Numbered from the stretch's first letter, positions 43,866-54,045 are shown. The stretch is 64,000 bases of DNA from Bradyrhizobium ottawaense (GCF_002278135.3 NZ_CP029425.2:5308001-5372000); one strand, 5' to 3'. Notes: generated by a model from the letters alone, not told the origin. Made by a program: numbers and translations.

Positions 43866-46066
43866 GCGACCTGCCTCGTCTGCTGGTTCCAGAGATGCCT
43901 GTAGAAGCTGCATTTCGACAGCAGCGCGTCATGACGATCTACATCGACGACCCGTCCACGGTCGATCACCAAGATCTGGCTTGCGTCCGACAACATCGAA
44001 AGCCGATGCGATACGATGACGACGGTCCGTCCCTCCGCAATACGTCGCAGATTGCGCCGAATGATCGCCTCGCTCTCGGAATCCAGTGCGCTGGTGGCCT
44101 CATCGAGGATCAGGATACGCGGGTTGACGATCAAGGCCCGCGCGATCGCAAGCCGCTGCTTCTGCCCGCCTGACAGGTTCGATGCCTGCTCCTCGAGCAT
44201 GGTGTCGAACCCCCTCGGCAACCGCTCTATGAACTCGTCCGCACCGGCGAGCTGAGCCGCCCGGACGACCTCCTCGAACGTGGCGTCGCGCTTCACGCAT
44301 GCGATATTTTCGCGCACTGTGCCCCGGAACAGGAAACTGTCCTGGAGCACGATCCCTAGATTCCGTCGCAGATGGGCGAGATCGATCTCGCGCGAATCGT
44401 GACCGTCGATGCGCACCAACCCCTGCTGCACCGGATACATTCCCGCGATCAGGCGTGTCAGCGTTGTCTTGCCCGAACCGCTCCGGCCGACAATTCCGAA
44501 GATCGAGCCGGGAGCGATCGAGAACGACACGTCGTCCAGCGCCGGCGTTCCCTCCCCATAGCGAAACGTGACGTTTTCAAACTCGATCTGCCCGGCGAAG
44601 TCGGGCCGCACGCCTTCGCGACGACCGTCGCGTTCCAGCTCCGTGTTCATGACCTCGCCGAGCATCTTAACGGCGAGCGCAACCTCTTGATATTCATGCA
44701 CCATGGTCACCATCTGCACCAGCGGCCCCGAAACGCGTCCCGCCAGCATGTTGAAGGCGACAAGTGCGCCGATCGTCATCTCGCCGCCGAAGACATCGAG
44801 CGCACCAAGTGCGACGATGCCGAGCGTCATCATCTTCTCGAGGAAACCGGTCAAGGCCTGAGCGCCCGCCGAGATTTTTTCGACGCCAAACCGCATCGAT
44901 ACCGACTGCGCGCAACGATCGTCCCATGTCCTGTTCTGGCCGGGCTCCATGGCCAACGACTTCACGGTACGCATGCCGTGCACGGTCTCAACGAGGAGCG
45001 CCTGGCGCCCGGCTTCGGCCTGATAAAGCTGGTAGAGCCGCCGTCGGAACGGTCCCATCAGAATAGCAATCACGCCCGCGCTGATGGCGGTGAATGCCAG
45101 CACGACGCACGTCAGCTTGATGCTGTAAAGCGCCAGAACAGGCAGAAAGACGAAAAGCGAAAGCGCGTCCAAGGCGGTCAGGAACAGTCGGCCGGTCAAG
45201 AACTCACGGATTCGTCCGGCCTGCTGCATGTGCTTCACCAACACGCCGGCCGAGATGCGCTCGAAGAAGGTTACCGGAAGTCCCAAAAGATGCCGAAACG
45301 TCCTGGTCGCGACCCGGATGTCGATCTTGTTCGTGGCATAGAGCAGCAGGTAGCGCCGCAAGAAGCTGAAGACGGCGTCGAAACAGAGCGCAAGGATCGC
45401 GCCAGCCGAGAGCACGTAGAGTGTCGTGAGGCTCTCATGGACAAGAACCTTGTCGATCACGAGCTGAAAGAAGATCGGAAGCGCCAGCCCGAGCGCATAG
45501 AGGAACACCGCAGCAATTGCGACGTCGGAAAGGAGCCGCCACTCCCGCAGCATTTCGGGTATGAACCAGCGCAGCCCGAAGGGCCTGTGGCCCTGCGATG
45601 GGGAACTCTCGCGCTTGAACAGAACGACCTTTCCGGTCCACCTGGCACAGAAGCGGTCCGCATCGACCAGCAGGTGCTCTCCCGTCCGCTCGGCCAGAGG
45701 ATCAAAGACCGTTACAGCGTCGCATTCCGGGCCGGCGCCGACCACGAGGACCCAGTTGAGGTTCGAGAGCTGGACAAGAGCCGGATAGGCCTCGCCGAGC
45801 TGGCATATCGCCTTCCAATCGAGCTGCGCCGTGCGGGCGCGAAGGCCCGCATCATGAGCCATGCGGAGCAAGAGATCGGTCGAGATGCCGGTCTCGTCGA
45901 CGGCATAGGCGTGCCGCAACCGATCAGAAGGCAGATCGATACCGTGATGGGCAGCGATCCTTGACAGGCATTCAAGGGCCGTTTGAGCAGCCCGACGCGG
46001 CTCGTCCTCAGACGACGGCGGTTCTGGTTCGAACCTCTCGATTTCAACGGAAGTTGGTTGAGGCAT
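43862..46066 (-). CDS. Type I secretion ABC exporter with C39-like domain, HlyB/RtxB type (system 2)
   Basis: A 734-residue fused exporter. The N-terminal C39-like domain (about 20-150; LECLSRIAAHHGIDL) has no catalytic Cys at the expected place, as in HlyB, where it binds the unfolded substrate. The membrane domain (about 165-430) is followed by an ATPase with Walker A (GRSGSGKTT), signature NLSGGQKQR, Walker B (ILILDEATSALD) and VSHRL. ATG 46066 has no good ribosome binding site; a GTG at 46117 (AGG upstream) is possible. It overlaps the 111-residue gene before it and the HlyD gene after it, so all are one operon with the giant protein gene. Confidence 0.93.
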   Translation of the reverse strand: MPQPTSVEIERFEPEPPSSEDEPRRAAQTALECLSRIAAHHGIDLPSDRLRHAYAVDETGISTDLLLRMAHDAGLRARTAQLDWKAICQLGEAYPALVQLSNLNWVLVVGAGPECDAVTVFDPLAERTGEHLLVDADRFCARWTGKVVLFKRESSPSQGHRPFGLRWFIPEMLREWRLLSDVAIAAVFLYALGLALPIFFQLVIDKVLVHESLTTLYVLSAGAILALCFDAVFSFLRRYLLLYATNKIDIRVATRTFRHLLGLPVTFFERISAGVLVKHMQQAGRIREFLTGRLFLTALDALSLFVFLPVLALYSIKLTCVVLAFTAISAGVIAILMGPFRRRLYQLYQAEAGRQALLVETVHGMRTVKSLAMEPGQNRTWDDRCAQSVSMRFGVEKISAGAQALTGFLEKMMTLGIVALGALDVFGGEMTIGALVAFNMLAGRVSGPLVQMVTMVHEYQEVALAVKMLGEVMNTELERDGRREGVRPDFAGQIEFENVTFRYGEGTPALDDVSFSIAPGSIFGIVGRSGSGKTTLTRLIAGMYPVQQGLVRIDGHDSREIDLAHLRRNLGIVLQDSFLFRGTVRENIACVKRDATFEEVVRAAQLAGADEFIERLPRGFDTMLEEQASNLSGGQKQRLAIARALIVNPRILILDEATSALDSESEAIIRRNLRRIAEGRTVVIVSHRLSMLSDASQILVIDRGRVVDVDRHDALLSKCSFYRHLWNQQTRQVA

Positions 46067-46379
46067 TGGAAGATCGCGGATTGTCCGAAACTGACGAGGC
46101 TGGCTCGACGCGCACACTCGCCTGTGGCGCGGCCATCGGCGTCCTGGGCCGAGAGCGCTGGACGACGCCGGCGTCGACCAGACCCTGAAGCGCGTTCTGC
46201 ATCACCTCCACGGAGTTCGCGAACGACTCCGCCGAAAAGATCAGCCTTTGCCGAAAGACCTTCTTGGGCGCGTTGTTGGCATCACGTTCCGTGGGCGAGA
46301 GACTGACCAAGTCGACCCGCACGATCGACCCGCCAATTGTGACCTCGTCAATCCCGTCAGTATAGAGCTCTGTATGCAT
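46044..46379 (-). CDS. Small conserved-looking protein between giant secreted protein and exporter
   Basis: A 111-residue protein: MHTELYTDGIDEVTIGGSIVRVDLVSLS, then FRQRLIFSAESFANSVEVMQNALQGLVDAGVV, then a disordered end. I recall similar proteins of about 80 residues beside type I secretion genes in rhizobia, without assigned function. AGGAG lies 7 nt upstream of the ATG; the gene starts 10 bp after the giant gene and overlaps the ABC gene by at least 23 bp. A secretion chaperone or regulatory subunit would fit the position, but this is a guess. Confidence 0.7.
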   Translation of the reverse strand: MHTELYTDGIDEVTIGGSIVRVDLVSLSPTERDANNAPKKVFRQRLIFSAESFANSVEVMQNALQGLVDAGVVQRSRPRTPMAAPQASVRVEPASSVSDNPRSSNASTNFR

Positions 46380-46389
46380 TGCGGTTCTC

Positions 46390-49300
46390 CTATGCTGCTA
46401 GCTGCGGCCTGAAGAGGACGTCAACCGCGTAGCTCGTCGCGTTGAAGGTGTTGGTGGGGAAGAGACTTCCGGATCCGTATGCATAGACGCCGTTTCCGCC
46501 ACTGGACGCGGATGACGGAGCGGTCAATGGTCCGTTGGTTACCGAACTGGCAAATAGATTCGGATCGTCCGAGTAGTTTCCCGCAGTGTGGTAGGAGGCG
46601 ACATAGGTCGTGCCCGCCGTGATCGTGACCGGCGTCGCGAAATTGACCTGCTGCCAGCCGCTCGCCGTCTCATTGGTAAATGTGGCCGTCGCTAGCAGGG
46701 TCCCGGTGCTGCTCCAAAGATCGGCGACGTGAGTGCCGGTATTGGATGGTCCCTTGTAGAAGCGCAGCCCCATGACGTCGCCAGTGGTGGACGCCTGGAA
46801 CTTCATACCGAGCTCAACCGAATTCGGATCATTCACCGTCACCACGCTGGGCGTTGGATTCGAGCTGAACAGGCTTACGGTGCTTGCTGACGGCGCGTGA
46901 ACGGTCACGGTCGCACTTGCGCTCGCCGTCCCGCCTCGACCGTCCGAGATCGTGTAATTGAACGAGGCCGGTCCGGTGTAATTGCTCGCCGATGTGAACG
47001 TCACCGTATTGTTCTGGGTGCTGAAGCTAGCGGTCCCGTTGACGGCCCCGCTGACCCCGGTGATTGTTAGCGCATCCCCGTTAGGATCGGTATCGTTTGC
47101 GAGGAGTGCCGAACCAGAAATGCTGAGTGGCACGTTTTGGGTGGCGTTGAAGCCGCTGTCGTTGCTGGCGATCGGCGGCTGGTTCGTGCCGCCACTCCCG
47201 TTGCTGAACAACACATCGACCCAATAGTTTGTCGCGCTGAATGTACTGGTTGGAAACAGATTGCCTGTTCCATAAGTGTACACACCATTGTTGCTCGCGG
47301 GAGCCGTGAGCGGCCCGTTCGTGCGTGCGGCGGTAAAGTAGTTTGACGTCGTCGCATAGCGTCCGTTGCTGTGGAAGCTCGCCACGTAGGTGGATCCGGC
47401 CGCAATCGAGACGGGGCTGCTGAATGTGAGGGTTTGCCAACCGCTGCTGGTCTCGTTGGAGAAGGTTGCGCTCGCGAGAAGCGTTCCCGTGCTGCTCCAC
47501 AGTGAGCCGGTGTGAGAGCCGGTGTCGTTTGCACTCTTGTAGTACTTGATCCCGGTAATCGTGCCGGCAGCGGAGGATGTGAACCGTACGCCGAGATTGA
47601 CCTGAGATGTGTCGGACGTCGAGAGCACCGAAGGCGTATCGGACGCCGAGAACAAGCTGACCGTCGAGGAGGCCGTGCCCACTGCTATGTTGAACGTCTC
47701 GCTGGCCGTGAGTCCGCCGAGATCAGTCGCGGCGGCCTTCACACCGAGCGTGCCGACGTCGGCCGACGCCGGCGTGCCACTGAAAGTCCGGGTCGACGCA
47801 TTGAAAGCCAACCAGGCGGGAAGCGCCGAGCCGTCGGCCGCAGTTGCCGTATAGGCGAGTGAATCCCCGGAATCCACATCGGTGAAGGTGCCGGCCGGCA
47901 GCGTCAGCGAGAAGGCCGAACCAACCGTTGCAGTCTGGTTGCCGGTTTGGGCCGCCAGGACCGGCGCATCATTGGCGCCATGAATGGTGACTGTGAGCGT
48001 AGTCGACGATGTTGCGCCGGCGGCGTCACGCATCGTGTAATTGAACACGTCCGTCAGCGTGGTAGTCGATAGCCGCAAGGCTTGGACGGCAGAGTCAGTT
48101 TCATTGACGGTATAGGTGAAAGCACCCGAAGCATTGAGCACGAGACTTCCGTGCGCTCCATTCAGCGCCGAGCCCAGCGTGCCGGAAGTCGAACCGAAGC
48201 TGACCGCAGTCACGGCCTTCGTATCGCCTGCGTCCGGATCCGTGTCGTTGGTCAGAACGTTTCCCGTGGCGGGTGAGCCGCCGCTGCCGTTACTGACACC
48301 GCCCTTCTCGGTCGCGTCACCCGTGTCGGCGACGGCGGTTGGCGGGGCGTTCGCGGTCGTTGTCACGACAATATTGAACGTTTCGCTCGCGGTGAGGCTG
48401 CCGAGATCCGTCACAGCTGCCTTCACACCCAGCGTGCCGACATCCGCTGACGATGGCGTACCGCTAAAGGTTCGAGTTGATGCGTTAAAGGTCAGCCAGG
48501 TGGGAAGTGCGGAGCCGTTCGCCGCTGTCGCACCATAGGTGAGTGAATCGCCGGAATCGACGTCGGTGAAGGTGCCGGCCGGCAGCGTCAGCGAGAACGC
48601 CGAACCCACTGTCGCGGTTTGGTTACCGGTCTGGATCGCCAGCACCGGTGCATCATTGGCACCGTGAATGGTGACTGTGAGCGTGGTCGAGGATGTTGCG
48701 CCGGCGGCATCACGCATCGTGTAATTGAAGACATCCGTCAGCGTGTTGTTCGCAAGCCGCAGCGCCTGCACGGCGGGATCCGTCTCGCTGACCGTATAGG
48801 TGAAGGTCCCTGAGGCGTTGAGCACGAGGCTTCCATGCGCGCCATTCAGCGCTGAGCCGATCGTGCCGGGGGTCGAACCGAAGCTGACCGCAGTTACGGT
48901 CTTCGTATCGCCGGCGTCCGGATCGGTGTCGTTGGTCAGCACGTTTCCAGTGGCGAGCGAACCGCCGGTGCTGTTATTGACGCCGCCCTTCTCGGTGGCG
49001 TCGCCGGTGTCGGCCACGGCGGTCGGCGACCTGTTCGTAGCGGCGGATCCATTGAAGACCACGTCGACAAAGTAGTTGGTCGACTTGTAGACGTTGGCCG
49101 GGAAGACGGTCCCGGTTCCGTAGGCGTACACTCCATTCCCCGCCGCTGGCGCGGTCAACTGGCCGTTCGTAACTGAGCTCGTGAAGTAGTTCTGAGTGTC
49201 GGAATAATTTCCGTTGGTGTGGTAGGACGCGACATATGTCGTTCCCGCGGAAATGGCGATCGGGCTCGCGAAACTGACCTGCTGCCAGCCGCTGGCCGTC

Positions 49301-52300
49301 TCGTTCGCGAAGGTCGCCGTACCAAGGAGCGTTCCCGTCGAGCTCCACAGATGCGCGACATGGGTACCGGTATTCGACGATCCCTTGTAGAAACGAAGAC
49401 CGGTTATCGTCCCGCTCACAGAAGCGGAAAACTTGACTCCGACCTCGACGGAGCTCGTATCACCCGAATTGGCCACGCTCGGCGCGGCGTTTGTGGCGAA
49501 CAGGCTTTGCGCGGAGACGGGATAGTTGACGTTGAGGAGAACCTGGCCGGTTCCGGTGGCCTCGCTCGTGTCAGTGATCGTATAGGAAAATTGCGCCGAT
49601 CCCGCGAAATTCGCGGTCGGAGTGAACGTCACTGTCTGAGCCTGAGCGTTGTAGCTTACGCTACCGTTGATTGGGCTGCTCACGCCGGTGATCGAAAACG
49701 ACAGGCCGGCCGGATCCGTATCATTGGCGAGCAGCGCCGATGCCGGAATGGTCAGAACACCGTTTTCGGTTACGTTAAAACCGCTGTCATTGTTGGCCTG
49801 TGGCTGCTGGCTGGTATTTCTGAAGACGACATCGACCCAATAATTCTGAGCCTTCACAATCGAAACAGTGTTCGGGAAAAGCGGTCCGGGACCGTAGGCA
49901 TAGACACCGTTGAGGCCGCTGCCTGTCGCCGTCAGCGCACCGTGCGTATGGCCGGCATTGTCGAAATAGAAGTCGGTCGTAGAGTACTGACCGGTATTCG
50001 TGTGATAGGAGGCGATGTAGGTGACCCCGGCCTGCACATGGACCGGTGTCGCGAAATTCACCTGTTGCCAACCACTCGCGCTTTCGTTGGTGAACGTGGC
50101 GCTCGCAAGCAGTACGCCATTCGTCGTCCAGAGATCGCCCAGATGCGTCCCCGTGTTCTGCGGCCCCTTGTAGAACCGGATGCCGGTGATATCGCCGGAC
50201 TCGGCGGCGACGAACTTCACACCCAATTCTACAGCGCCGGCGTCGTTGGTTGTGACTACGGCCGGCGTATCGGTCGGATTGAAGATCGTCAGGTTCGACG
50301 AAGGCGTGACGGTGTAAGCAACGCCCTGGCCGGCCGTCTCGAGGTTCAGGCTGTCGTCCACCGCCCGGCTCTTGATGTTGTACTGGCCGGAAGCGCCAGC
50401 GGAGAATGTATACGACCAGGTCACATTCGCGATGCCGACTCTGCTGCTGGCGGGATGCCACGTCTGTCCACTGTCTGCCGAGACTTCAACACCGCCGATG
50501 ACGCCGCCCGCATCGCTCGCCGATCCGGTGACGGTAACCGACTGGCCCTCCGGGATGCTGCTGGCCGAGACGTTCGTGACGGTGGATGTTGGAGCAGTGT
50601 GATCAGTCGATTGGGAAGCAATTACCAGACTCGCTTGCAGCGTCGCGGGTTGCACGCCCATGTCGGCGAGCACATTGACCGTTGCTTGCTGGACGTTCGG
50701 ATCAATCGGCGTAGCGGACCCAACCACCTGGTCGTGATCGGAGGCGAGGCCCCACGACCAGAACACCGTGCCGGCCCCGAAAACAAGGGCACCGCTGACC
50801 GGGTCGCGAAACTCGACCAGATTATGAGTTGCTGTTCCGTTGCCCGTGGTGTTGCCGTAGTCCAGGAGATATTGGCCGGTGATCTGCAGCGTCGAAGACG
50901 ACACATTTACCAGTCCAGCCGGGCGGAAGCCGTTATCAGGCGACGAATCCCACTCATAACCGAGCAGATTCTGTACAAGCGAGGCGGTTTGGCCCACCGG
51001 CGTATTGGCAACCGACGTATTGCGCCAGAAGCGCAACTTCGTCATGTCGTACGGAATCCGGATAATATCCGTGCGATCGGAGTCCACCTGAAATACCTGG
51101 CCGGTGAGGGCGTTGGAAGGGATTCCCGACAGGCCTCCAGTCGACGCAAAGCGCGCGTCCATGAAGGTGCCAGTCGCCGTTCCAGTTGGGTCGATCAACT
51201 GATTGGCGTGGGTGTCCTTGTACGAGATCAGGGTGCGGTTGGCCGTCTGGCTGGCATCGATACTGGGCGCGAGTCTCGTTTGCCAATACACTTCGTTGCC
51301 ACTGAGAAACATCAGATTGACGCCGGCACGGCCGGCCGCCTGGACGTTGGAAAACTGGCTGTCGGTCCAATATTCATCGTGACCGACATCCATGTAGACT
51401 TGATGGTTGAGCAGGAGTGATCCGCTGGTCGCAGCGTCGATGCCGGAGATATAGGAGACGTCGTATCCGTTCTGCTCAAGCCAGTAGATCGCCGGATATT
51501 CCGCCGAGAACACCATATCGTTGGCGGTGCCGTACAGACCACCGTCACGCGTCGTAATGGGGCGGTTGTAGCTTACGGCATAGGCCGAACCGTTGATGCC
51601 AGGTCCGTTGCCGGTGTAAAGATTGGCTCCGCCCCAGGGGTTGTAGGCTTGCCATGTCTGATCGGCCGTCTGAAATACCACAGCGCTGTGCGACGCATCG
51701 TTGCGGATGACGAATGGAATCTGGAAGATCTGCGTTCCGTCGATGACGTTGGCGATGTACACGCCAGAAACGGCGTCAGTCGGTATGCTCCATGAGTCGG
51801 TCACGCTCCAGTTGCCGGCGTCGACGAGGCCCGTCGATGCGTTCTTCAATGGCGCCGGCTGCACAACCGAAGTTGCGGCCTGATGCTGTACGGTCGTAAT
51901 CAGTCTGGCGCCGTTGCCGCCGTAATAACCCAGCCGGTAGATATCGATACGATAATTCGGATTGCCCGTCTGGTTGTTGATCTTGAATTGAACGGTGCCG
52001 CCGATGTTGGTACTTATCGCTGTCGTGAACCCCTGGATTTTCGTTGAGTCCGCGCCAGGGTCGATCTGCCAGATATTTGGCGATGTGCCTTGTTTCTGAT
52101 TTTCCAGTACGATCGGGTTCGTGACTGGGTCTGCAACGAGCGTGCCGCCCTGCCCATCACTTGCAAAGGTCCAGTTCGTATCCTGGCCGGAGAACAGCAG
52201 AGTGACATTGCCGACTCCATTGCTGAAATCGACTGTGCTGATGTTTGAGCCCAGGTCGTAATGAACGGAGGCCGACATCGTCGACGTGAAAGCGAAATCC

Positions 52301-53055
52301 CTGAGGTCGATCAGATTGCCGGTTGAAAGCGGTCGGTCCGGCGACGAGCTCCCGATCAGGCCATGAAATTGGGCGGAGCGATCGAGAACCAGGGTGCCGA
52401 CGTCCGTCTCGAACGAGACGGTTATTCCGTAAAACGAACCGTTCACGAGCTGTCCGGAGACCGAGCCTCCGATCTCGAGTGCCGATTTGTCGGAAATCGC
52501 GAAGGCGCCCGACCCGCGGACATCACCTTTGAAGTCCGCTGCGGCAACCCCCTCGCCGCCGGGTGATCCGACCTTGATGCTCCCGTTATTTATGGCGTTA
52601 CCTTCCACCACGAACGACGAGTCTTCCCCGAGCGCGATCGTCACACCTGCTTCAACGATCAAACTGCCCACATCGACATTGGCTCTGGTCGTGACAACAT
52701 AGGATCCAGGCGCGCCAATGAAGGCGCCGTGCGCCGCCGTCGGAATACCCGCACTCCAATTCGTGGCGACATTCCAATAGCCGCCGCTCGAACTTATCCA
52801 ATGTGTCGTACCGGCTCGCGAACGCGAAGACGCGGCCACCGCTCGCAGATCGGAGCTTGAGGAGAGTAGCGAGCCGAGGCTGTCCGGGCGCGTCAGGGTG
52901 CTGGTCGTCCTCCACAGCCAAGCAGCGTCTCTGCTCCGGATCGCATTCCAGAGGGGCGCACCGAGCAAGTCAGCATCTATCTGGCCGAAATCACCCTCTT
53001 CCGGGAGGAGCGGCCTTGCCGGCCGATGGAAGACGCTCGCCTTTTGATTCAACAT
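46390..53055 (-). CDS. Giant multidomain type I secreted protein (DUF4082/VCBS/dimethylformamidase-like)
   Basis: A 2221-residue protein without a Sec signal. Approximate layout: an N-terminal region with a WNVATNWSAG-type beta repeat (85-180); a domain like the large subunit of N,N-dimethylformamidase (350-805; YRIDIYRLGYYGGNGARL, GHDEYWT); an Ig-like domain (812-900); DUF4082 domains at about 925-1078, 1185-1338, 1798-1950 and 2063-2220 (VELGVKF, IRFYKG, GTHVADLWSSTGTLL, YWVDVVF); cadherin-like domains with ALLANDTDP (1083-1178, 1960-2055); and two VCBS plus putative-Ig pairs (1345-1565, 1572-1792). No nonapeptide RTX array is seen. The exporter genes follow directly, so it is the likely substrate and probably a surface or matrix protein. 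Whether the dimethylformamidase-like domain is active is unknown. Confidence 0.85.
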   Translation of the reverse strand: MLNQKASVFHRPARPLLPEEGDFGQIDADLLGAPLWNAIRSRDAAWLWRTTSTLTRPDSLGSLLSSSSDLRAVAASSRSRAGTTHWISSSGGYWNVATNWSAGIPTAAHGAFIGAPGSYVVTTRANVDVGSLIVEAGVTIALGEDSSFVVEGNAINNGSIKVGSPGGEGVAAADFKGDVRGSGAFAISDKSALEIGGSVSGQLVNGSFYGITVSFETDVGTLVLDRSAQFHGLIGSSSPDRPLSTGNLIDLRDFAFTSTMSASVHYDLGSNISTVDFSNGVGNVTLLFSGQDTNWTFASDGQGGTLVADPVTNPIVLENQKQGTSPNIWQIDPGADSTKIQGFTTAISTNIGGTVQFKINNQTGNPNYRIDIYRLGYYGGNGARLITTVQHQAATSVVQPAPLKNASTGLVDAGNWSVTDSWSIPTDAVSGVYIANVIDGTQIFQIPFVIRNDASHSAVVFQTADQTWQAYNPWGGANLYTGNGPGINGSAYAVSYNRPITTRDGGLYGTANDMVFSAEYPAIYWLEQNGYDVSYISGIDAATSGSLLLNHQVYMDVGHDEYWTDSQFSNVQAAGRAGVNLMFLSGNEVYWQTRLAPSIDASQTANRTLISYKDTHANQLIDPTGTATGTFMDARFASTGGLSGIPSNALTGQVFQVDSDRTDIIRIPYDMTKLRFWRNTSVANTPVGQTASLVQNLLGYEWDSSPDNGFRPAGLVNVSSSTLQITGQYLLDYGNTTGNGTATHNLVEFRDPVSGALVFGAGTVFWSWGLASDHDQVVGSATPIDPNVQQATVNVLADMGVQPATLQASLVIASQSTDHTAPTSTVTNVSASSIPEGQSVTVTGSASDAGGVIGGVEVSADSGQTWHPASSRVGIANVTWSYTFSAGASGQYNIKSRAVDDSLNLETAGQGVAYTVTPSSNLTIFNPTDTPAVVTTNDAGAVELGVKFVAAESGDITGIRFYKGPQNTGTHLGDLWTTNGVLLASATFTNESASGWQQVNFATPVHVQAGVTYIASYHTNTGQYSTTDFYFDNAGHTHGALTATGSGLNGVYAYGPGPLFPNTVSIVKAQNYWVDVVFRNTSQQPQANNDSGFNVTENGVLTIPASALLANDTDPAGLSFSITGVSSPINGSVSYNAQAQTVTFTPTANFAGSAQFSYTITDTSEATGTGQVLLNVNYPVSAQSLFATNAAPSVANSGDTSSVEVGVKFSASVSGTITGLRFYKGSSNTGTHVAHLWSSTGTLLGTATFANETASGWQQVSFASPIAISAGTTYVASYHTNGNYSDTQNYFTSSVTNGQLTAPAAGNGVYAYGTGTVFPANVYKSTNYFVDVVFNGSAATNRSPTAVADTGDATEKGGVNNSTGGSLATGNVLTNDTDPDAGDTKTVTAVSFGSTPGTIGSALNGAHGSLVLNASGTFTYTVSETDPAVQALRLANNTLTDVFNYTMRDAAGATSSTTLTVTIHGANDAPVLAIQTGNQTATVGSAFSLTLPAGTFTDVDSGDSLTYGATAANGSALPTWLTFNASTRTFSGTPSSADVGTLGVKAAVTDLGSLTASETFNIVVTTTANAPPTAVADTGDATEKGGVSNGSGGSPATGNVLTNDTDPDAGDTKAVTAVSFGSTSGTLGSALNGAHGSLVLNASGAFTYTVNETDSAVQALRLSTTTLTDVFNYTMRDAAGATSSTTLTVTIHGANDAPVLAAQTGNQTATVGSAFSLTLPAGTFTDVDSGDSLAYTATAADGSALPAWLAFNASTRTFSGTPASADVGTLGVKAAATDLGGLTASETFNIAVGTASSTVSLFSASDTPSVLSTSDTSQVNLGVRFTSSAAGTITGIKYYKSANDTGSHTGSLWSSTGTLLASATFSNETSSGWQTLTFSSPVSIAAGSTYVASFHSNGRYATTSNYFTAARTNGPLTAPASNNGVYTYGTGNLFPTSTFSATNYWVDVLFSNGSGGTNQPPIASNDSGFNATQNVPLSISGSALLANDTDPNGDALTITGVSGAVNGTASFSTQNNTVTFTSASNYTGPASFNYTISDGRGGTASASATVTVHAPSASTVSLFSSNPTPSVVTVNDPNSVELGMKFQASTTGDVMGLRFYKGPSNTGTHVADLWSSTGTLLATATFTNETASGWQQVNFATPVTITAGTTYVASYHTAGNYSDDPNLFASSVTNGPLTAPSSASSGGNGVYAYGSGSLFPTNTFNATSYAVDVLFRPQLAA
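47680..49030 (-). repeat. Two tandem 684-bp VCBS plus Ig-like units in the giant gene
   Basis: Corresponding points (for example the GDTGDA-encoding segment) lie 684 bp apart, in frame, with high DNA similarity. Each unit encodes a VCBS repeat followed by a putative Ig domain. It looks like a fairly recent internal duplication. Confidence 0.8.
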
Positions 53056-53142
53056 GGCCAGCCCTCGAGCTTCGCAAGCGAAGTATTTAATTTAAAAGAA
53101 CCGCGCCGGTCAATTAATTAAATCGTAAATAATAATTTTAAA
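53056..53142. promoter_or_regulatory. AT-rich spacer before the giant secreted-protein gene
   Basis: ATTTAAT (53085-53091) and ATTAAAT (53117-53123) with TAAATAATAATTTTAAAT. It separates rmlA from the giant gene on the same strand and probably holds a promoter for secretion system 2. No gene. Confidence 0.6.
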
Positions 53143-54045
53143 TCAGCCATCGATTGCGACGCCGGAGCGCGCCCCGGGCAACCGCAGGATTTCATTGAGG
53201 TATCTGCCGTATCCGCTCTTCTCCAGCGGCTGAATCAGTTCAAGAAGCTGATCTTCATCGATGAATCCCTGCCGAAAGGCGACCTCCTCGAGACAAGCCA
53301 CCTTCATGCCCTGTCGTTTTTCAAGCGTCTGCACAAAGGTCCCTGCGTCGAGAAGCGACTCGACCGTGCCCGTGTCCAACCATGCAAAGCCCCGTCCCAT
53401 GCGCTCGACGTGGAGAGCGCCGGCCGCGAGATAGCGCATTTGCAGATCGGTGATCTCGAGCTCTCCCCGCGGCGACGGCTTGACACGGCGGGCATATCGC
53501 ACGACCCGGTTGTCGAAGAAATAAAGACCGGTGATCGCCCAGTTCGATGTCGGCTTTCTCGGCTTTTCCTCGATTCGTAGTGGGCGGCCCGCCTCGTCGA
53601 ACGTAACGACGCCATATCGTTCGGGATCGCGCACGTGATACGCGAACACGGTTGCGCCTTCCTCGCGGGCTGCCGCCCTTGTGAGAAGTTCGCGCAAGCC
53701 GCCGCCGAAGAAGATATTGTCTCCGAGCACCATTGCGACGCGATCGGTTCCGATGAAATCGGCACCTACGATGAAGGCTTCCGCCAGGCCGCCGGGACGA
53801 GGTTGCTCCGCATAGCTGAGGCTAATCCCCCACTGGCTTCCATTTCCGAGCAATCGCTCAAACTGAGACCGGTCTGCCGGGGTCGTGATCACCAGGATTT
53901 CGCGGATTCCTGCCAGCATCAGCGTCGACAGCGGGTAGTAGATCATCGGCTTATCATAGATGGGCAGCAACTGCTTGCTCACCACACGCGTGATCGGATA
54001 GAGCCGCGTTCCGCTGCCGCCAGCCAGGACTATTCCCTTCAGCAT
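53143..54045 (-). CDS. rmlA: Glucose-1-phosphate thymidylyltransferase
   Basis: A 300-residue nucleotidyltransferase: [44 protein letters not shown]-like ALVLGDN segment ([11 protein letters not shown]), EEKPRKP and GFAWLDTGT are the RmlA blocks. It makes dTDP-glucose, the first step to dTDP-L-rhamnose. Start 54045 with AAGGAG 6 nt upstream; its first 92 bp overlap the end of rmlD, which is unusual. Full length for the family. Confidence 0.95.
   Translation of the reverse strand: MLKGIVLAGGSGTRLYPITRVVSKQLLPIYDKPMIYYPLSTLMLAGIREILVITTPADRSQFERLLGNGSQWGISLSYAEQPRPGGLAEAFIVGADFIGTDRVAMVLGDNIFFGGGLRELLTRAAAREEGATVFAYHVRDPERYGVVTFDEAGRPLRIEEKPRKPTSNWAITGLYFFDNRVVRYARRVKPSPRGELEITDLQMRYLAAGALHVERMGRGFAWLDTGTVESLLDAGTFVQTLEKRQGMKVACLEEVAFRQGFIDEDQLLELIQPLEKSGYGRYLNEILRLPGARSGVAIDG

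Noticed and set aside
44372..45964. 530-codon plus-strand open frame opposite the system 2 ABC gene
   Set aside because: Antisense to a well-supported ABC exporter; composition is Arg/His/Glu-rich without motifs.
49219..51420. 733-codon plus-strand open frame opposite the giant secreted-protein gene
   Set aside because: It is antisense to clear DUF4082 and dimethylformamidase-like coding sequence, is Arg/Gly-rich with no domain, and is explained by the GC-rich codon pattern of the other strand.
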